Assembly (NCBI RefSeq): GCF_915070105.1
Contig: NZ_CAJZFJ010000018.1
Coordinates: 1-36,238, forward strand
Source: an uncultured Porphyromonas sp.
Lineage (GTDB): Bacteria; Bacteroidota; Bacteroidia; Bacteroidales; Porphyromonadaceae
DNA: 36,238 nt
Direction of reading: 5' to 3'
Position numbers and translations under genes: made by a program
Notes under the pieces: model-generated
What the model saw: the letters and a program-made list of their open reading frames with translations, nothing else
Told to the model about the DNA's origin: nothing
The model's database searches: none
Part shown: piece by piece, positions 16,848 to 23,736 of the stretch
Position numbering within the stretch: the first letter of the stretch is position 1
Layout of the letters: every line of letters begins with the position of its first letter

Positions 16848-17231
16848 TTATCGCTTGATGCGGTAGCGGATCTTCCCCAGTGCCGTCTGGATATTCTTCT
16901 TAGGGTGAAGGATTACTTTGGGGGGCTGAAGGGTATCCGTTGTTACTTCCTCTGGTCTATCCATGAGCCGTCCCTGGGTGAAGGGCATGAGGGTACCCAT
17001 CTCCCCAAGATCCACACCTATCCCCTCTTCGAAGCTGGCACAGACGATCTCGGCGAAGGCTACTAGAGCAGCCCGCACATCTGGGGCAGAGAGTGAGCAG
17101 CTCTCGCTGATACGTCTCTCGACGTCCTTCAGCTCCAGCTTAGGACGCTTCATTGGATAGGCATAGTAGAGGGTACTGCCCGCTCTACGCCCTTGTCTAC
17201 TTACCTTGCTCTTGATCTCAAAGGTCATCAT
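16848..17231 (-). CDS. HU-like DNA-binding protein (HU-HIG type)
   Basis: A 127-residue basic protein. The body (LKDVERRISESCSLSAPDVRAALVAFAEIV ... IGVDLGEMGTLMPF) fits the variant HU family common in Bacteroidetes, in which a longer N-terminal strand precedes the HU helices. The N-terminus FEIKSKVSRQGRRAGSTLYYA and the end PKVILHPKKNIQTALGKIRY are as in that family. It probably bends or coats DNA; gene-specific regulation is unproven. It is the first gene of the run leading into TolC-HlyD-ABC. A promoter at 17402 and a palindrome array (17306-17393) lie upstream, so the array falls in its leader. Two adjacent Met codons make 17228 an alternative start. Confidence 0.82.
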   Translation of the reverse strand: MMTFEIKSKVSRQGRRAGSTLYYAYPMKRPKLELKDVERRISESCSLSAPDVRAALVAFAEIVCASFEEGIGVDLGEMGTLMPFTQGRLMDRPEEVTTDTLQPPKVILHPKKNIQTALGKIRYRIKR

Positions 17232-17305
17232 AGGTCTATTCGTTTGTTTTGTCTCGAGGGCTCCACTGTGGGAGCACCGTATACATTGCTAGGAAGAAGG
17301 CTCTG

Positions 17306-17393
17306 ATCACCTATGTAAGGTGATTCTGATTCCCTAGGTAAGAAGTCCACCATCACCTATCATAGGTGATAGTCGTCACCTTACATAGGTGAT
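17306..17393. repeat. Array of four 19-bp palindromes, period 23 bp
   Basis: Units start at 17306, 17329, 17352 and 17375, exactly 23 bp apart. Unit 1 reads ATCACCTATGTAAGGTGAT and unit 3 ATCACCTATCATAGGTGAT (9-bp arms around one C). Unit 4, GTCACCTTACATAGGTGAT, is unit 1 in reverse complement apart from its first base. Unit 2 is degenerate (12 of 19 positions match unit 1) but keeps the phase. The array ends 9 bp from the -7 box of a minus-strand promoter, so it would lie in the first 90 nt of the HU-like gene's RNA or act as an operator at the start site. Confidence 0.88.
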
Positions 17394-17401
17394 TACGGAT
17401 G

Positions 17402-17409
17402 CAAAAGTA
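17402..17409 (-). promoter_or_regulatory. Promoter -7 element of the HU-like/efflux operon
   Basis: CAAAAGTA reads TACTTTTG on the minus strand, matching TAnnTTTG. Transcription would start near 17395, at the edge of the palindrome array, giving a leader of about 165 nt before the HU-like gene. Confidence 0.6.
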
Positions 17410-17470
17410 AGAAGAATATCGAGTACGAGCCAAATTCGTAACGATGATCCACCGAGGGAACCGAAATAGA

Positions 17471-17478
17471 TACCTTTG
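17471..17478 (+). promoter_or_regulatory. Promoter -7 element of the PH-like membrane protein gene
   Basis: TACCTTTG matches TAnnTTTG exactly and lies 30 bp before the ATG at 17508. It is divergent from the promoter at 17402-17409; the two -7 boxes are about 60 bp apart. Confidence 0.6.
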
Positions 17479-17507
17479 CTTTACTATATAATCAGGCTCG
17501 TGATGGT

Positions 17508-17993
17508 ATGAAGACAAGAAGGTATTATCCGATAGGGACGAGGCTCAAGGTACTGCTATTGAGCCTCCTATTCGCTGGATATTGGCTATGGCTTGGCTTG
17601 CTGGGCACTCAATACTTTGTGCTCTGCTATGTGCTGGCTTTATTCTTACTTACTGCGTTCCTTCACAGTGTCTCCCGATTCCCGATCTACTACGAATGGG
17701 ATCAGGAGGAGCTAAGGGTGCGTATGCTCCTATACTCTGTGCGACTGAATCTGAATGTCTACCACATGTCTCTATTGGAGGGGGAGGGCAGACGCATAGC
17801 CTCATCTCAGAGGCGAACCAAGAAGGACAAGAAGAGGGTATACATCGTAGATTCTGACCTACCAGTACTCTGCCTATCACGTCGCCTCCCTAGTGGAGGG
17901 CATGAATATATCTTCGTGAGTGTCGATAGAGATAGGGGAGCCCCCTGGCGTAACTCTAAGCTCATGCAAACCACGAGTGCTACCCGAGCCTGA
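17508..17993 (+). CDS. Small membrane protein with PH-like domain
   Basis: A 161-residue protein I do not recognise by name. It has a basic N-terminus and two adjacent hydrophobic segments (about 13-33 and 36-53). The cytoplasmic part starts FPIYYEWDQEELRVRMLLY and is rich in beta-strand patterns and basic residues. Two membrane spans plus a domain of this kind resemble bacterial PH-like (YdbS/YdbT-like) proteins, but similarity is weak. A good promoter box lies 30 bp upstream, which supports it being real. It precedes the acidic protein, trmB and mrp on the same strand, 106 bp away, with a separate promoter between. Confidence 0.65.
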   Translation: MKTRRYYPIGTRLKVLLLSLLFAGYWLWLGLLGTQYFVLCYVLALFLLTAFLHSVSRFPIYYEWDQEELRVRMLLYSVRLNLNVYHMSLLEGEGRRIASSQRRTKKDKKRVYIVDSDLPVLCLSRRLPSGGHEYIFVSVDRDRGAPWRNSKLMQTTSATRA

Positions 17994-18033
17994 AGCGAGG
18001 GCGCCGGTAACTCATAGAGATAGGGCTTTTTAT

Positions 18034-18041
18034 TACCTTTG
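18034..18041 (+). promoter_or_regulatory. Promoter -7 element of the acidic protein-trmB-mrp operon
   Basis: TACCTTTG matches TAnnTTTG. It is 58 bp upstream of the ATG at 18100 and preceded by a T-rich stretch. It would drive the acidic protein gene, trmB, mrp and possibly the RNase P RNA and the YihY gene. Confidence 0.6.
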
Positions 18042-18099
18042 TGCGTGCTCTCGGGCTATGTCGTCCAAGGTGTACCTATAAAATCACTACATATATAAT

Positions 18100-18429
18100 A
18101 TGGCAGAGGAAGATCTGATCGGGTATGACGATGCAGCATCTGTAGCATTCATACGTAACTATATACCTCAGGAACTCAAGGAGCTCCTGAGCGATGATGA
18201 TATCGTGTACTTCGTAGATCTCATCTATGACTACTACGAGAGCCGTGGCTACATGGACGCTGATGAGTCCGAGTCAGATGAGGTGATCGAGGTAGATGAG
18301 GATGAGCTCGTCGAGTATGTCGTCAAGAATGCAAAGAAGGATGGAGTAGGGCGCTTCGAGCCCGAGCAGATCCGCTTCATCGTGCAGGGCGAACTCGAGT
18401 ATTGCGATAGTATCGAACTCTTTGATTAA
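18100..18429 (+). CDS. Acidic conserved hypothetical protein
   Basis: A 109-residue, strongly acidic, soluble protein with no signal peptide. Its central part ESESDEVIEVDEDELVEYV is almost all Asp, Glu and hydrophobic residues. The N-terminal half (VAFIRNYIPQELKELLSDDDIVYFVDLIYDYYESRGY) looks helical. I recall similar small acidic proteins in Bacteroidales but know no function. It sits 11 bp before trmB in an operon with trmB and mrp, and it has its own promoter, so expression is likely. Confidence 0.8.
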   Translation: MAEEDLIGYDDAASVAFIRNYIPQELKELLSDDDIVYFVDLIYDYYESRGYMDADESESDEVIEVDEDELVEYVVKNAKKDGVGRFEPEQIRFIVQGELEYCDSIELFD

Positions 18430-18440
18430 CGGAGGAGGCA

Positions 18441-19187
18441 TTGGGTAAGAATAAGCTGGCGAAGTTCGCCGAGATGGAGACCTTTCCCCATGTCTTCCAG
18501 TATCCGTTTGCACGGCTACAGCAGGAGTCCTTCCCGCTGAGAGGGAAGTGGGGCGAAGCCTTCTTCCACAACGACCATCCCATAGTCCTAGAGCTAGGCT
18601 GTGGGAAGGGGGAGTACACCGTGGGGCTAGGAGAGCTCTATCCCGATAAGAACTTCATCGGGGTGGACGTCAAGGGGGCTCGTATCTGGACGGGAGCTAA
18701 GCTCTCCCACGATGCTGGGATGGCCAATGTCGCCTTCCTCAGAGGGGAGATTGAGTCCTTGACCAACTTTTTCGCCCCGGGCGAAGTCGATGAGATCTGG
18801 ATCACCTTCCCCGATCCACAGATGAAGAAGGTGACCAAGCGTCTCACCAGCACTCGCTTCCTCAAGCGTTACTTGGAAGTGCTTCGTCCTGGGGGGCGCA
18901 TACACCTCAAGACGGACAGCCCCTTCCTCTACACATATACCCGAGCACTCGTGGAGCTCAATCATCAGCAGATCTTCGTCGATACCGATGATCTCTACGA
19001 TGGCTCCTTCGAGGATAAGATACTCGGTATACAGACGTACTATGAGCGTCAATGGCTCAGTCGTGGGCTGACGATCAAGTACCTCTCCTTTGAGCCTCAT
19101 GAGCCTCAAGGGGGCTTCGTAGAACCAGATATAGAGATCGAGCCAGATAGCTATCGTAGCTTCAGCCGATCACGTAGAGTACAATAG
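18441..19187 (+). CDS. trmB: tRNA (guanine-N7-)-methyltransferase TrmB
   Basis: Methylates G46 of tRNA with S-adenosylmethionine. The protein (248 aa) has the SAM-binding motif LELGCGKGEYTVGL (50-63), NFIGVDVKGARIW (motif II) and the TrmB signature ITFPDPQMKKVTKRLTSTRF. The start is the rare codon TTG at 18441, preceded by GGAGGAGG (18431-18438). It gives the N-terminus MGKNKLAKFAEMETFPHVFQ, which I know as the usual Bacteroidetes TrmB start. The next ATG (18474) would remove these residues. mrp starts 2 bp after the stop. Confidence 0.95.
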   Translation: MGKNKLAKFAEMETFPHVFQYPFARLQQESFPLRGKWGEAFFHNDHPIVLELGCGKGEYTVGLGELYPDKNFIGVDVKGARIWTGAKLSHDAGMANVAFLRGEIESLTNFFAPGEVDEIWITFPDPQMKKVTKRLTSTRFLKRYLEVLRPGGRIHLKTDSPFLYTYTRALVELNHQQIFVDTDDLYDGSFEDKILGIQTYYERQWLSRGLTIKYLSFEPHEPQGGFVEPDIEIEPDSYRSFSRSRRVQ

Positions 19188-19189
19188 TC

Positions 19190-20302
19190 ATGGCCGTAAC
19201 ATTGTATCCCAACCTCATCCTAGAGGCTCTAACCAAGGTACGCTACCCCGGCACGGGGCAGAACCTCGTAGAGGCAGGTATGGTAGAGGATGACATACGA
19301 ATAGAGGGGATGAAGGTGAGCTTCTCCCTAATCTTTGACAAGCCTAATTCGCCCTTCATTAAGTCTGTGGTACGAGCCGCTGAGACCGCTATCCAGACCT
19401 ATATCTCTAAGGAGGTCGATATAGTAGGTAATATCAGTGTCAAGGTACCTGAGGTCGTACCCACAGACTCCCTACCTCTACTGCCTAAGGTGAAGAATAC
19501 CCTTGCGATATTCTCCGGTAAGGGCGGTGTAGGTAAGAGCACGGTGTCGGCAAACCTGGCTGTTGCCCTTGCTCAGGAGGGCTACAAGGTGGGGCTACTT
19601 GATGCCGATATCTTTGGCCCATCACAGCCCAAGATGTTTGGCTGTGAAGATGCCCGCCCTATCCTAGACGAGGTAGAGGGAAGAGAGCTCATCGCTCCAG
19701 TAGAGAAGTATGGGATACGTCTACTCTCCATAGGCTTCTTCGTCAATAAGGAAAGCCCCGTACTGTGGCGTGGGAGTATGGCGAGTAATGCCCTCAAGCA
19801 GCTCCTCACCGAGACCAACTGGGGTGAGCTAGACTTCCTGCTCATAGACCTGCCACCGGGGACGAGTGATATACATCTGACCCTGGTGCAGACGCTTGGG
19901 CTCACAGGCTCCATCATTGTCACTACCCCCCAGCAGGTCGCCCTAGCAGATGCGATCAAGGGCGTAGGGATGTTCCTAGACGAGCACGTGCAGGTCCCTA
20001 TACTAGGTCTCGTGGAGAACATGGCATGGTTCACACCTGCTGAGCTCCCACAGAACAAGTACTACATCTTCGGTCGCGATGGAGGCAAAGAGCTCGCCGA
20101 AGAGCTCGGTATCCCCCTGCTGGGACAGATACCTCTCATCCAGAGTATCTGTGAGTCAGGCGATGGTGGTATGCCTATAGCCACAGACCGAGATAGCCTA
20201 ATGGGTATCTACTTCCGTACCTTAGCCCGCAATGTCGCAGAGCAGGTAGCCAAGCGCAATGAGGAGCTAGCCCCTACGGCACGAGTAGAGATAAACAAAT
20301 AA
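19190..20302 (+). CDS. mrp: Mrp/ApbC family P-loop ATPase
   Basis: Mrp/NBP35 family proteins carry Fe-S clusters for delivery to target enzymes. The protein (370 aa) has an N-terminal MIP18/DUF59 domain (about 1-90) and the deviant P-loop FSGKGGVGKSTVSANLA (108-124). LLDADIFGPSQPKMFG and IDLPPGTSDIHLTL follow. The C-terminal CxxC that binds the bridging cluster in classical Mrp proteins is absent: the corresponding segment is VENMAWFTPAELPQNKYYIFG. I believe this form is found in other Bacteroidetes. It is translated directly after trmB (2-bp gap), and its stop lies 2 bp before the RNase P RNA. Confidence 0.94.
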   Translation: MAVTLYPNLILEALTKVRYPGTGQNLVEAGMVEDDIRIEGMKVSFSLIFDKPNSPFIKSVVRAAETAIQTYISKEVDIVGNISVKVPEVVPTDSLPLLPKVKNTLAIFSGKGGVGKSTVSANLAVALAQEGYKVGLLDADIFGPSQPKMFGCEDARPILDEVEGRELIAPVEKYGIRLLSIGFFVNKESPVLWRGSMASNALKQLLTETNWGELDFLLIDLPPGTSDIHLTLVQTLGLTGSIIVTTPQQVALADAIKGVGMFLDEHVQVPILGLVENMAWFTPAELPQNKYYIFGRDGGKELAEELGIPLLGQIPLIQSICESGDGGMPIATDRDSLMGIYFRTLARNVAEQVAKRNEELAPTARVEINK

Positions 20303-20304
20303 CG

Positions 20305-20690
20305 AGCAAGCAAGCAGTGGGGCGATCTGTCGCGCCTTCTCCCCCGAGAAGGTGAGGAACGTCCGAGCAACGCAGAGCACCATACTTCCTAACGGGAAGC
20401 TGTCCGCGAGGGTGGAGTAGTGTAACAGAGAATGACCGCCCTGCCTCATGCAGGGTAAGGGTGAAAAGGTGAGGTAAGAGCTCACCGAGCCTATAGCGAT
20501 ATAGGCTGCCGTACACCTTATGGGTTGCAAGATCATGTATACCAGCGCAACGAGGGTTGCTCGCCCCAGCTGGAGGGTAGATCGCACCGAGGTAGGTGGT
20601 GACACCTATCCCAGATAAATGACAGATACTCTCTAGGGTAAAGCCTAGGGAGGACAGAACTCGGCTTATAGCCCCACTGCGCCTGCTTGT
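20305..20690 (+). ncRNA. rnpB: RNase P RNA, bacterial type A
   Basis: The catalytic RNA that removes 5' leaders from pre-tRNA. The conserved core is recognisable in order: GAGGAACGTCCG (20353-20364), ACAGAGAATGACCGCC, GGTAAGGGTGAAAAGGTG with GGTAAGAGCTCACCG, AGGGTAGATCGC, GATAAATGACAG, and GGACAGAACTCGGCTTAT near the 3' end. P1 is formed by CAGTGGGGC (20315-20323) with GCCCCACTG (20671-20679) and flanking pairs. Ends are approximate. It starts within a few bases of the mrp stop and ends about 25 bp before the next gene, with no promoter box or terminator seen on either side. Confidence 0.96.
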
Positions 20691-20715
20691 CTCTTCTCCT
20701 ATTACCGCTTCATTC

Positions 20716-22068
20716 ATGACTGCTCTCCTTCGTCATATAGAGGCACTCTGTGTCAAGATCTATAGATTCATCACCCTAGATATGTGGCTCCTGAGCCGAG
20801 ATCAGCTCAGCGTGCCTCATCGTTGGTTCGTCGCTACGTGTCGGGTAATCTACATGACCATCTCCACGTATGTACGAGAGGGGGTCGGGGGGCTTGCCAG
20901 CTCTCTATGCTATAGTACTGTGCTCTCGATCGTCCCGATGCTGGCTGTGATCGTAGGGATAGCGAAGGGCTTCGGTCTGCAGAATGATGTACGGATAGCA
21001 CTCAATAATGCCTTGCCTGGGCACCAAGTAGAGTTTGACAAGACCTTTGCCTACGTCGAGAACTATCTACAGCAGGTACAGGGAGGGCTCTTCATCGGTG
21101 TCGGTCTAGCTCTGCTCTTCTATACCGTGCTGATGCTGATCTCCACGATCGAGGATGCCTTTAACCGCCTATGGCAAGCACCTCATGCCCGCCCCTGGAC
21201 CAGGCGAATCATCAACTACCTAGGGGCATTCATTCTCTTCCCCCTCCTGCTCACGATCTCGAGTGGTACGACGCTCTTCCTCTCGACACTGAACCATACC
21301 TACCTCAGTCAGCTCAAGATCATCTCCACCCTCACGAGTGAGATCCTAGGGCTTGTCCCGTATGTACTGATTATCTTCACTTTCACGGTGATCTACCTCT
21401 TGATCCCCAACGTCCGTGTGCGCTTCATCCCTGCCCTTATTGCGGGTGTTGTGGCAGGGCTTTCCTTCCAAGCCTTCCAAGCCCTCTATATCAATGGCGT
21501 GCTATGGATCTCGAGATATAATGCTATCTATGGGAGCTTCGCAGCCGTACCCCTGGCACTGCTCTGGATACAGCTCTCTTGGATTATCGTCCTACTCGGT
21601 GCTCAGATCTCCTATTCCATACAGCATGTGTGGCATCTGACTTCGCCTCCTACCTCTGTCCCCCTCTCACGTAGATATCTGGATGTAATCCTAGTGACTA
21701 TTACGGCGAGGATCGTACAGCAGTTTGTCTCGGATAGTGGTGAGCCCTACCGAGCTGAGACCCTCGCCAAGGACTGTGACCTCCCGCTGAGGCAGACACA
21801 GGAGGCTCTGGCTCATCTCCTCGCTATGGGTATAGTGGTGGAGGTGAACTACGGCAAGGAAGAAGTCGAGGGAGGCTACTATCATCCTAATGTCTCTCCC
21901 GATAGGCTCACTCTGTCTTATCTACTGAATGCAATCGACCGCTCCGGCAGTGAGGCTATCCCCCTACACCCAGAGGGTGCACATGCGCGGGCTTGGATAG
22001 CGCGCTCTCGTGCCTATGATGCCCTCTTCCACTCTGCACAAGACACTCTGCTACGTGACCTGAAGTAA
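20716..22068 (+). CDS. YihY/UPF0761 family inner membrane protein
   Basis: A 450-residue protein of the YihY (BrkB-like, formerly annotated ribonuclease BN) family. The N-terminal segment VREGVGGLASSLCYSTVLSIVPMLAV matches the family start, and six membrane segments lie between about 60 and 310. The family element RYNAIYGSFAAVPLALLWIQLSW is near 265-290. The C-terminal 130 residues are soluble and look like a winged-helix region (AETLAKDCDLPLRQTQEALAHLLAMGIVVEV), a common extension in this family. Its biochemical role is unknown. It starts 25 bp after the RNase P RNA. Confidence 0.9.
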   Translation: MTALLRHIEALCVKIYRFITLDMWLLSRDQLSVPHRWFVATCRVIYMTISTYVREGVGGLASSLCYSTVLSIVPMLAVIVGIAKGFGLQNDVRIALNNALPGHQVEFDKTFAYVENYLQQVQGGLFIGVGLALLFYTVLMLISTIEDAFNRLWQAPHARPWTRRIINYLGAFILFPLLLTISSGTTLFLSTLNHTYLSQLKIISTLTSEILGLVPYVLIIFTFTVIYLLIPNVRVRFIPALIAGVVAGLSFQAFQALYINGVLWISRYNAIYGSFAAVPLALLWIQLSWIIVLLGAQISYSIQHVWHLTSPPTSVPLSRRYLDVILVTITARIVQQFVSDSGEPYRAETLAKDCDLPLRQTQEALAHLLAMGIVVEVNYGKEEVEGGYYHPNVSPDRLTLSYLLNAIDRSGSEAIPLHPEGAHARAWIARSRAYDALFHSAQDTLLRDLK

Positions 22069-22097
22069 GGTAAGGTCATGTAGTGCTAAGACTGCTT

Positions 22098-22445
22098 ATG
22101 AAGATCCTAGTCAAGATATTCTTTATTTTCTTCTTCTATGCGTTAGGAGAATTCATTGCACACCTCACGGGCGACTACGTCCCAGGTAGTGTCATAGGTA
22201 TGGTGCTTCTCTTCCTAGCCCTGCAGACCAAGCTCATCAAGGAAGACCAAGTGGATGCTCCTGCCAAGGCCCTTACGGATAACATGGGGCTATTCTTCAT
22301 CCCCGCAGGGGTAGGGCTCATGGCGCAGATGGATACAGTGCTGGCGAACTGGTGGGTGATCCTCGTCGCTGTCATCGTGAGCTCTGTGCTCGTCATCGCC
22401 TCGGTAGCCTATATACAAGATCAAATGGAAAGGAGGAGGAAGTAA
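22098..22445 (+). CDS. CidA/LrgA family membrane protein
   Basis: A 115-residue membrane protein with four hydrophobic segments. The family motif LGEFIAHLTGDYVPGSVIGMVLLFLAL is close to the N-terminus and DNMGLFFIPAGVGLM follows. CidA/LrgA proteins have been described as holin- or antiholin-like and as partners of LrgB in export of small organic acids. The ATG at 22098 is chosen; a GTG at 22083 would add five residues. It is followed after 1 bp by its LrgB partner. Confidence 0.9.
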   Translation: MKILVKIFFIFFFYALGEFIAHLTGDYVPGSVIGMVLLFLALQTKLIKEDQVDAPAKALTDNMGLFFIPAGVGLMAQMDTVLANWWVILVAVIVSSVLVIASVAYIQDQMERRRK

Positions 22446-22446
22446 G

Positions 22447-23142
22447 ATGATACAGCAGCTATTCCAGAGTGAAGTCTTCACCATCATGTTCGTCATCGGG
22501 CTATACCTAGCCTGCATCAAGCTCTATCGTACGGTACGCTTTGTGCTCTTCCATCCCGTACTCTTGACGATCATCATCCTCATTGCGCTCCTAATGAGCT
22601 TCGATGTGCCGTATCAGACCTTCCGCGAAGGGAGTCGTATGATACACTTCATGCTTGGCCCGTCGGTTGTCGCCCTAGGCTATATTCTCTACCAGCAGGT
22701 GGGGCACCTCAAGGGGAATGTCATCTCCATCATGGTAGCCATCACCGTAGGTGCTATGGTAGGGATTGCCTCTATTGTAGGTATCGGGCATCTGCTCGGT
22801 GTGAAGCAGGATCTGATCGCCTCGCTCGCCCCAAAGTCCGTCACGACACCTATTGCTATGGAGCTAGCAGGCAATAATGGGGGAGTACCAGGTCTCACGG
22901 CGGTCATCGTGGTCTGTGCTGGGATACTAGGTAGTATCATTGGCCCTCCGATCATGAAGCTTATGGGGATCAAGAGTCCCGTAGCTAAGGGACTGGCTAT
23001 GGGTGCATCCTCGCACGGTATCGGTACCGCAGCTGCCATTCAGATGGGAGCTGTTGAGGGAGCACTTAGTGGTCTTGCCATTGGGATTATGGGGCTCATC
23101 ACCTCGCTCCTCCTCCCGCTCTTCTCTCGCTGGTTCGGCTAG
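22447..23142 (+). CDS. LrgB/CidB family membrane protein
   Basis: A 231-residue LrgB family protein with about six or seven membrane segments. The most conserved part, SLAPKSVTTPIAMELAGNNGG, is followed by GPPIMKLMGIKSPVAKGLAMGASSHGIGTAAA, a very good match to the LrgB consensus. It forms a pair with the CidA/LrgA protein encoded 1 bp upstream. Whether the pair affects cell lysis or transports glycolate/pyruvate-like acids cannot be told here. A small palindrome (CTTAGTCCTAAG) behind the stop may be part of a weak terminator. Confidence 0.93.
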   Translation: MIQQLFQSEVFTIMFVIGLYLACIKLYRTVRFVLFHPVLLTIIILIALLMSFDVPYQTFREGSRMIHFMLGPSVVALGYILYQQVGHLKGNVISIMVAITVGAMVGIASIVGIGHLLGVKQDLIASLAPKSVTTPIAMELAGNNGGVPGLTAVIVVCAGILGSIIGPPIMKLMGIKSPVAKGLAMGASSHGIGTAAAIQMGAVEGALSGLAIGIMGLITSLLLPLFSRWFG

Positions 23143-23203
23143 GATACTTAGTCCTAAGAGCTGAGAAAAGGGTCGTTTGGGGTGTTATCTAGTCTGCTTT
23201 TAG

Positions 23204-23233
23204 TAGTTTTGTGTGAACAAAACGTTATTCACA
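23204..23233 (+). promoter_or_regulatory. SemiSWEET promoter with candidate operator
   Basis: TAGTTTTG (23204-23211) matches TAnnTTTG. Immediately downstream, where transcription would start, is the inverted repeat TGTGAA (23212-23217) / TTCACA (23228-23233) with a 10-bp centre. It resembles a Crp-family half-site pair, but the spacing is wider than in a classical Crp site. An upstream TTTG (23176-23179) may serve as -33 with long spacing. Confidence 0.5.
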
Positions 23234-23251
23234 TCACGCTTTTAGTAACGA

Positions 23252-23515
23252 ATGGACAGAACCCGATTCCTCACTATCCTAGGTATCGTAGCCTCGATTA
23301 CGGCTATTCTGATGTACGTATCCTACATCACAACGATCCAGCATAACCTCTCTGGAGCTAAAGGAGATCCCATACAGCCCCTCGTCGCTGCTATCAACTG
23401 TACCCTCTGGGTCGGCTATGGTCTACTGAAGAGACCGAAGATAGACTGGCCCATAGTAGTGGCAAATGCCCCAGGGATCGTCTTTGGGCTAGCAGCCTGC
23501 ATAACGGCACTCTAG
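23252..23515 (+). CDS. SemiSWEET sugar transporter
   Basis: An 87-residue membrane protein with three hydrophobic segments, the size and plan of a SemiSWEET (bacterial half of the eukaryotic SWEET/MtN3 fold), which works as a homodimer to move sugars down a gradient. The triple-helix signature is clear: PLVAAINCTLWVGYGLLKRP with the conserved Asn, Trp and Tyr-Gly, then VVANAPGIVFGLAA. It stands alone between a promoter with a possible operator and a terminator, so it appears to be separately regulated. Substrate unknown. Confidence 0.92.
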   Translation: MDRTRFLTILGIVASITAILMYVSYITTIQHNLSGAKGDPIQPLVAAINCTLWVGYGLLKRPKIDWPIVVANAPGIVFGLAACITAL

Positions 23516-23541
23516 CACCACCTCTCCGACCACTTTGGACG

Positions 23542-23584
23542 AAGCCTATTCACTCCGACTGGGGTGGATAGGCTTTGCTTTTCT
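23542..23584 (+). terminator. Terminator after SemiSWEET
   Basis: AAGCCTATTCACTCC (23542-23556) pairs with GGGGTGGATAGGCTT (23561-23575), with two G-U pairs and a short loop. TGCTTTTCTT follows. A good intrinsic terminator 26 bp behind the stop codon. Confidence 0.85.
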
Positions 23585-23736
23585 TAGAGGGTAGTACCAG
23601 AGAGACAGATCCTATATGCCACAGTATACGTAGCATATTTTGCCTACTTGCTAGGGGTAAATGAACTTAACCATGAAGTTTAGGTTATCTATCCGTAAGC
23701 AAACATAAATAACAACTCAAAAGAAACAACCAATCG

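Noticed and set aside
17306..17393. Possible CRISPR array
   Set aside because: Units are palindromic and only 4 bp apart, with no unique spacers of 25-40 bp and no cas gene nearby. The same holds for the arrays at 8784 and 33731.
20267..20717. Two overlapping frames antisense to the RNase P RNA
   Set aside because: The stretch is clearly rnpB; the frames are by-products of a GC-rich structured RNA gene.
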